Source: Acidobacteriota bacterium (GTDB lineage: Bacteria; Acidobacteriota; Blastocatellia; Pyrinomonadales; Pyrinomonadaceae). Taken from it: a stretch of 9,112 bases of DNA. The notes under the pieces are model-generated. The model was given only the letters and a program-made list of their open reading frames with translations. It did no database searches and was not told where the DNA came from. The position numbers and the translations under genes were made by a program. The stretch spans positions 1 through 9,112 of the forward strand of contig JAIVGV010000333.1 of assembly GCA_020201365.1 (NCBI GenBank). The letters are read 5' to 3'. Shown piece by piece: positions 6,078 to 9,112 of the stretch (the first letter of the stretch is position 1; each line of letters begins with the position of its first letter).

Positions 6078-6971
6078 ATGCCTAACCAGTCGAACCCGAC
6101 CGCCGCCCAAACAGACGCCCCGCTCATCCGCGACATCTCCGACACGGCGCGTTGGGTCGCCTGCTACCGCGCGATGGAGTCGGAGCGCGCGGACGCGCAC
6201 TTCCGCGACCCGCACGCGCGCAAGCTCGCGGGCGAGCGCGGCGAGCAGATCGTGCGCGGGATGCCGAAGGGCGCGTCGGGCTCCTGGTCAATGGTCACGC
6301 GCACGGTCGTCTTCGACGAGATCATCACGCGGCTCGTCGGCGAGGGAGCGGACACGGTGCTCAACCTCGCCTCCGGTCTCGACGCGCGACCGTACCGCCT
6401 GAACCTTCCGCCGACGCTGCGCTGGATCGAAGTCGATCTCCCCGAAATCCTCGACTACAAGCAGGAGCTATTAGCGGGCGAGCGCGCCGCCTGCGAGCAC
6501 GAAGTCGTCCGCCTCGATCTCTCGAACACGGAGGCGCGGCGCGAGCTGTTGGCGCGCGTCGGGGCGCAGGCGAGACGCGCCCTCGTCATCACCGAAGGTC
6601 TGCTCGTCTATCTCACGCCCGAACAGGTCGGCGCGTTAGCCTCCGACCTGCACGCGCAACCTTCTTTCAAATGGTGGCTGATGGACATCGTGCGCCCGGA
6701 GATTTTGAAGCGCATGGAGAAGAGTTGGGGCAGGAAGGTGGCTGAAGGCGGCGCGCCCTTCCGCTTCGCGCCCGAAGAGGGCACGGACTTCTTCCGCCCG
6801 CACGGCTGGCGCGAGCGCGAGTGGCGCTCGATGATGGAGGAAGCGCGCAGGCTGAAGCGCGAGATGCCGATGGCTTGGCTCTGGCACTTCCTCACGCGCG
6901 TCCAGCCCGCCTCGCGCCGCGAGAAGTTCCGACGCATGGGCGGCTTGGCGCTGCTGGAGCGTGAAGACTGA
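6078..6971 (+). CDS. SAM-dependent methyltransferase, leucine-carboxyl-methyltransferase-like (TIGR00027/COG3315 family)
   Basis: A 297-residue soluble class I methyltransferase with a well-placed AAGGAG before its ATG. The family-typical entry motif FRDPHARKLAGERG is at 42-55. The SAM-binding motif I is VLNLASGLDARPYRL at 94-108, where the GLD-x-R-x-x-R-L pattern distinguishes this family from most other Rossmann methyltransferases. The acidic strand-2 motif EVDLP is at 118-122, and ITEGLLVYLTPEQV at 171-184 is the family's late conserved block. The family transfers methyl from SAM to O- or carboxyl groups, and several members are annotated with polyketide or other secondary metabolism, but the substrate here is unknown. 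No biosynthetic genes flank it: the protease lies 589 bp upstream and the VWFA gene is convergent. It therefore looks monocistronic. No signal peptide is present, so it should act in the cytoplasm. Length is normal for the family. Confidence 0.93.
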   Translation: MPNQSNPTAAQTDAPLIRDISDTARWVACYRAMESERADAHFRDPHARKLAGERGEQIVRGMPKGASGSWSMVTRTVVFDEIITRLVGEGADTVLNLASGLDARPYRLNLPPTLRWIEVDLPEILDYKQELLAGERAACEHEVVRLDLSNTEARRELLARVGAQARRALVITEGLLVYLTPEQVGALASDLHAQPSFKWWLMDIVRPEILKRMEKSWGRKVAEGGAPFRFAPEEGTDFFRPHGWREREWRSMMEEARRLKREMPMAWLWHFLTRVQPASRREKFRRMGGLALLERED

Positions 6972-6981
6972 GAAGCCGTCA

Positions 6982-7048
6982 ACGGTAAACCGTAAACCTC
7001 GACAAGTGAAGACCGTTCTTCCCTGTCACGGCGTACCGCTTACGGTCT
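6982..7048. repeat. Inverted repeats in the convergent gap between methyltransferase and VWFA gene
   Basis: AGACCGT (7010-7016) and ACGGTCT (7042-7048) form a 7-bp inverted repeat that overlaps the VWFA stop codon. ACGGT-AA-ACCGT (6982-6993) is a second, smaller one, and contains a twice-repeated TAAACC(G) heptamer (6986-6998). The position between convergent stops suggests a shared bidirectional 3'-end structure, but there is no T-run on either strand. Confidence 0.3.
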
Positions 7049-8308
7049 GCGGCTTTTCCGCGGCGGGCGCCTGAGCCGCTCCTGCGGCGCGCGTTCGCGC
7101 TTGGGGCGCGGCGCGGCGCGTGCGGTGGCGAAGTAGCCTTCGCGGTAGGTGAGTTTGATCTTCTGGTCTTTCAGTTTCGGGTTGGCGATCTCGATCCTGA
7201 TCCGCCGCCAGCCGCCGTCGCGCACCTTGTTCGTGGGCGAGTAGGCGACGAGGTACTGCGTGCGCAGCTCCTGGTTGATCTCGGCGAACGCCGCGCGCAG
7301 CTCGTCGTCGTTTTCGGGGAAGAAGGCGCGACCGCCCGTCTCCTCGGCGACGCGGCGCAGCGCCTTCTTGTCGAGGCGGCAGTCGGACTGGTGACCGGGG
7401 CAGTCGGGCTCGACGCCGACGGAGTAGATCGTCGTGTCCGACTTGATCGCGGCGGCGACGGCGTCCGAGCGTTCGAGGCGCGCCCACGGGTGACCGGAGT
7501 CGTCGCCGTCGGAGAGCAGGATGATCGCGCGGCGCGTCTGCGCGGGCGTCTGCGCCAGCAGCTCGTTCGAGGTCGCCCACACCGCGTCCCACAGCGCGGT
7601 CGTCCCCGGCATCCCGTACTGCTCGACCTCCTGCGGCACGACGTCCGCGTCCTCGCCGACGCGGTAGGCGTGCGCCGCCTCCTCGTCCGGCGGCTCGACG
7701 ACTTGCAGGCGCGCGATTGCTTTTTCGAGCAGCGCGCGATCCTGCGTCATGTCCTGCTCGACGGTCGCCGTGCCCGTGAACGAGACGACCGCCGCCGTGT
7801 CCTTGCCCGGTCGCAGCACGGACTCTATGAACTCGCGCGCCGCCTCCTGCTCGTCCGGCAGCGTCGTCTCCTGCGAGCCGCTCACGTCAACGAGCAGCGC
7901 GAGCGAGAGCGGCAGATCGGTCTCGCGCTGGAAGACGGAGACCGACTGCGGCGCGTCGTCCTCGAAGACGCGCACGTCATCGCGCGCGAGCGTCGTGACG
8001 AACCGGCGGTTCTTGTCCGCGGCGTTAAAAAGCACGTTGACGAGATCGGTGTTGACCGAGAGCACGTCGTCGTCGGCGACCGCTTCGGGCTTCTTCGGCG
8101 GCGCGGGCGACGGCGACTCCCGCGGGCTCGGCTGCGGAGACGGCTGTGCGGTCGGCTGCGGCGTGACTTGTGGCGTCGGCTGTTGTTGCGCCGACGCTTG
8201 GCGCTGCGCGCGCGCGCGCGACGCGCCGGAGACCGTGAAGGCGAGCGCCGCCGCGCAGAAGAGCGCGAGGCAGGCGACGCGCGCGACAGAGAGTCCGCCC
8301 AACCTCAT
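7040..8308 (-). CDS. Secreted VWFA-domain protein (VWFA-related Acidobacterial family)
   Basis: A 422-residue exported protein. GGAGG (plus-strand CCTCC at 8315-8319) lies 6 bp before its ATG. The N-terminus has a signal peptide (ARVACLALFCAAALAF core, cut near RARAQ, residue about 35), then a Pro/Gln/Ser linker at about 41-72. Residues 80-128 carry the family's opening block (LVNVLFNAADKNRRFVTTLA, then DDVRVFEDD). The von Willebrand A domain follows, with the metal-binding MIDAS residues DVSGS at 141-145, Thr in GMPGTTALWDAV at 232-243, and Asp267 in LLSDGDDSG. A Cys pair at 303 and 310 could form a disulfide. The domain ends near 396 (LTYREGYFATA), leaving a 26-residue tail rich in Arg, Lys and Pro. 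VWA domains usually bind protein ligands through the metal ion; a role in adhesion or surface complexes is inferred. This family is strongly expanded in Acidobacteriota, so a specific function cannot be assigned. Confidence 0.92.
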   Translation of the reverse strand: MRLGGLSVARVACLALFCAAALAFTVSGASRARAQRQASAQQQPTPQVTPQPTAQPSPQPSPRESPSPAPPKKPEAVADDDVLSVNTDLVNVLFNAADKNRRFVTTLARDDVRVFEDDAPQSVSVFQRETDLPLSLALLVDVSGSQETTLPDEQEAAREFIESVLRPGKDTAAVVSFTGTATVEQDMTQDRALLEKAIARLQVVEPPDEEAAHAYRVGEDADVVPQEVEQYGMPGTTALWDAVWATSNELLAQTPAQTRRAIILLSDGDDSGHPWARLERSDAVAAAIKSDTTIYSVGVEPDCPGHQSDCRLDKKALRRVAEETGGRAFFPENDDELRAAFAEINQELRTQYLVAYSPTNKVRDGGWRRIRIEIANPKLKDQKIKLTYREGYFATARAAPRPKRERAPQERLRRPPRKSRRP

Positions 8309-8418
8309 CCCACACCTCCGAGTCGTTCGATGCGCGCGACGACCGCGCAGGCTCGTCGGTTTCGCGGCGCAGAGTTTGCGTTTTCGTTGTGAATGGTAGT
8401 TGATTTCGACCGCGCATG
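8309..8418 (-). promoter_or_regulatory. Upstream region of the VWFA gene
   Basis: This stretch separates the terminator of the small-gene unit from the VWFA start, so the VWFA gene probably has its own promoter here. It includes a T/A-richer patch at about 8371-8408. The best -10-like hexamer on the minus strand is TACCAT (plus-strand ATGGTA at 8393-8398), with no clear -35. Apart from the ribosome binding site, nothing decisive is visible. Confidence 0.3.
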
Positions 8419-8452
8419 AAAAGGCGCGGGCTGAAGTTCATCAGCCCGCGCC
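8419..8452 (-). terminator. Intrinsic terminator of the small membrane-protein genes
   Basis: GGCGCGGGCTGA (8423-8434) and TCAGCCCGCGCC (8441-8452) form a perfect 12-bp stem with a 6-nt loop. Read on the minus strand, the stem is followed by TTTT (plus-strand AAAA at 8419-8422). This is the clearest Rho-independent terminator in the window. A smaller hairpin (TCCGGT/ACCGGA, 8467-8483) lies between it and the stop codon at 8501. Confidence 0.85.
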
Positions 8453-8500
8453 GCCCCCCTGATTCATCCGGTGCCAGACCGGACGTGATGATCGCGTCGG

Positions 8501-8788
8501 TTAACGCTTGTTGCTCTTATCAACCACCGACTTCAGAGCCTGGAACGTCGGGGGCCACAAGCCCACGAAGATGCCCGCCTGCTTGTTGCCGCTGAAGAAG
8601 AGCGCGAGCGACGCGCCGATTGATCCGATGGTCAGGATGTGAAACAGGCTGACGCCCGTCGCGCCGACCGTCGTGTTATCCACCGTCTTGAGGAGCGTCT
8701 CCGCCTTGTCGGTCGTCGTCGCCAGAGCGCCGCCGCCGGGATCGTTGAGCTTCGCGTCGGTCGCCCGACCTAAACCTTGTGCTGACAT
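8501..8788 (-). CDS. Small predicted membrane protein, 95 residues, unknown family
   Basis: No known family is recognised. GGGAGGG stands 5 bp before the ATG, which is strong support for translation. The first 40 or so residues are polar and Gly/Thr/Asp-rich (GRATDAKLNDPGGGALATTT), with no signal peptide. A clear membrane helix runs at about 46-65 (VSLFHILTIGSIGASLALFF). A short SGNKQ turn leads to a second hydrophobic segment at about 71-85 containing AGIFVGLWPPTFQAL. The C-terminus is a basic, helical tail (KSVVDKSNKR). A two-helix hairpin in the inner membrane is therefore likely. It lies 20 bp downstream of another small membrane-protein gene on the same strand and is followed by an intrinsic terminator, so the two form a compact operon. 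The unusually good signals for so small a gene argue that it is real and well expressed. Confidence 0.8.
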   Translation of the reverse strand: MSAQGLGRATDAKLNDPGGGALATTTDKAETLLKTVDNTTVGATGVSLFHILTIGSIGASLALFFSGNKQAGIFVGLWPPTFQALKSVVDKSNKR

Positions 8789-8808
8789 TCATTCCCTCCC
8801 TTGGACTT

Positions 8809-8961
8809 TCACCTTTTATCTTTAACCCGCCCTTTGAGCACCGCGAGACCGAAGAGCGCCGAAAGCGCCGCGAGCGCGATGACGTACCCCGCGAGCGGGC
8901 GAGTCTGCCTCACCGCCGCGCCCGGTTCGTTCGCGCCCCCGCTTCCAGCCTTCACTGTCAT
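8809..8961 (-). CDS. Very small single-helix membrane protein, 50 residues
   Basis: No known family is recognised. The ATG at 8961 was chosen over an in-frame upstream ATG at 9111 because AAGGGG lies 10 bp before it, a -10-like TATAAG lies further upstream, and the extra 50 residues would be Cys/Arg/Gly-rich and unlike protein. The product has a polar, Gly-rich N-terminus of about 22 residues (MTVKAGSGGANEPGAAVRQT), one membrane helix at about 23-42 (LAGYVIALAALSALFGLAVL) and a strongly basic end (KGRVKDKR). The positive charges suggest the C-terminus stays in the cytoplasm. It precedes the 95-residue gene by 20 bp and is probably co-transcribed with it. Partner or subunit roles in a membrane complex are plausible but unproven. 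Confidence 0.65.
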   Translation of the reverse strand: MTVKAGSGGANEPGAAVRQTRPLAGYVIALAALSALFGLAVLKGRVKDKR

Positions 8962-8984
8962 CGTCGTGCTACCCCTTCGTTCGT

Positions 8985-9112
8985 ATGCACAACTTATACG
9001 GCAACGGCTTCGCGCGCCTGTATCTAAACGACTACGGAAGTGACACGCCCGACGAAATCCGCCGCCGCCGACGCAGGGCAGCAAGCCGCCCGACGCAGGA
9101 CTCCCCGACAAC
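8985..9112 (+). CDS. Possible start of a plus-strand gene running off the window
   Basis: From ATG 8985 the frame stays open to the window end (42 codons). It begins MHNLYGNGFARLYLNDYGSD and continues TPDEIRRRRRAASRP. The first half has a balanced, protein-like composition with Tyr, Asn and Asp codons. However, there is no ribosome binding site before the ATG, the frame overlaps the putative -10 of the divergent small genes, and no family is recognised. Sequence beyond 9112 is needed to decide. Confidence 0.25.
   Translation, partial: MHNLYGNGFARLYLNDYGSDTPDEIRRRRRRAASRPTQDSPT
8993..8998 (-). promoter_or_regulatory. Putative -10 element of the small membrane-protein operon
   Basis: The plus-strand CTTATA at 8993-8998 reads TATAAG on the minus strand, a 5-of-6 match to TATAAT. 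Transcription would start near 8986, giving a leader of about 25 nt that contains the AAGGGG site. No convincing -35 is found at 16-18 bp; TTTAGA (9023-9028) is too far away. This is a pattern match only. Confidence 0.4.

Noticed and set aside
7391..8392. A 333-codon plus-strand frame opposite the VWFA gene
   Set aside because: It is Arg-rich with no domain, and the minus strand has a signal peptide, MIDAS motif and ribosome binding site.
8025..8441. A 138-codon minus-strand frame between the small genes and the VWFA gene
   Set aside because: It begins inside the terminator hairpin and overlaps the VWFA N-terminus in another frame, giving Arg/Ala-rich sequence.
8962..9111. N-terminal extension of the 50-residue membrane protein up to ATG 9111
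   Set aside because: The added residues are Cys/Arg/Gly-rich and not protein-like, while a ribosome site and a -10-like element lie just upstream of ATG 8961.
1..9112. CRISPR arrays, insertion sequences, tRNA or rRNA genes, known defence systems
   Set aside because: No regularly spaced long repeats, transposase motifs with terminal repeats, or RNA gene signatures are visible.

Overview
The window is very GC-rich DNA with tightly packed genes. It most likely comes from an Acidobacteriota chromosome, perhaps a Blastocatellia/Pyrinomonadaceae-type organism. The best taxonomic clue is the reverse-strand VWFA protein, which has the layout of the 'VWFA-related Acidobacterial domain' family. Codon use fits, with nearly all third positions G or C, which also creates long antisense open frames that are not genes. 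The placement is inference; no rRNA or marker gene is present.

Layout, left to right. (1) Positions 1-1502, plus strand: the 3' end of one peptide-type ABC transporter permease and a complete second permease of the DppC/OppC/YejE type, 5 bp apart, the membrane half of an oligopeptide-like importer. (2) 1574-2692, plus: a lipoprotein SurA/PrsA-like peptidyl-prolyl isomerase, probably with its own extended -10 promoter. (3) 2693-2926: a leader region with 11-bp-spaced CNCAA direct repeats and small inverted repeats. (4) 2927-5488, plus: a secreted subtilisin-like (S8) protease with a C-terminal beta-sandwich and three S-layer-homology-like repeats. (5) 5489-6077: a 589-bp intergenic region with a strong hairpin, a 27-codon ORF whose start codon lies in a stem, a possible three-way-junction RNA, and an AT-rich operator-like site. 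(6) 6078-6971, plus: a SAM-dependent methyltransferase of the leucine-carboxyl-methyltransferase-like (TIGR00027/COG3315) family. (7) 7040-8308, minus: a secreted VWFA protein convergent with the methyltransferase. (8) 8501-8961, minus: two adjacent small membrane-protein genes ending in a clear intrinsic terminator.

The genes do not form one obvious pathway. The shared theme is the cell envelope: peptide uptake, folding of exported proteins, a surface-anchored protease, a secreted adhesion-type protein and two tiny membrane proteins. A link between protease-released peptides and the peptide permeases is possible but not shown by the sequence.

No CRISPR array, insertion sequence, tRNA, rRNA or complete known defence system is visible. 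The best candidates for something undescribed are the two-gene small membrane-protein unit (8501-8961), the structured intergenic region (5489-6077) and the spaced repeats upstream of the protease.
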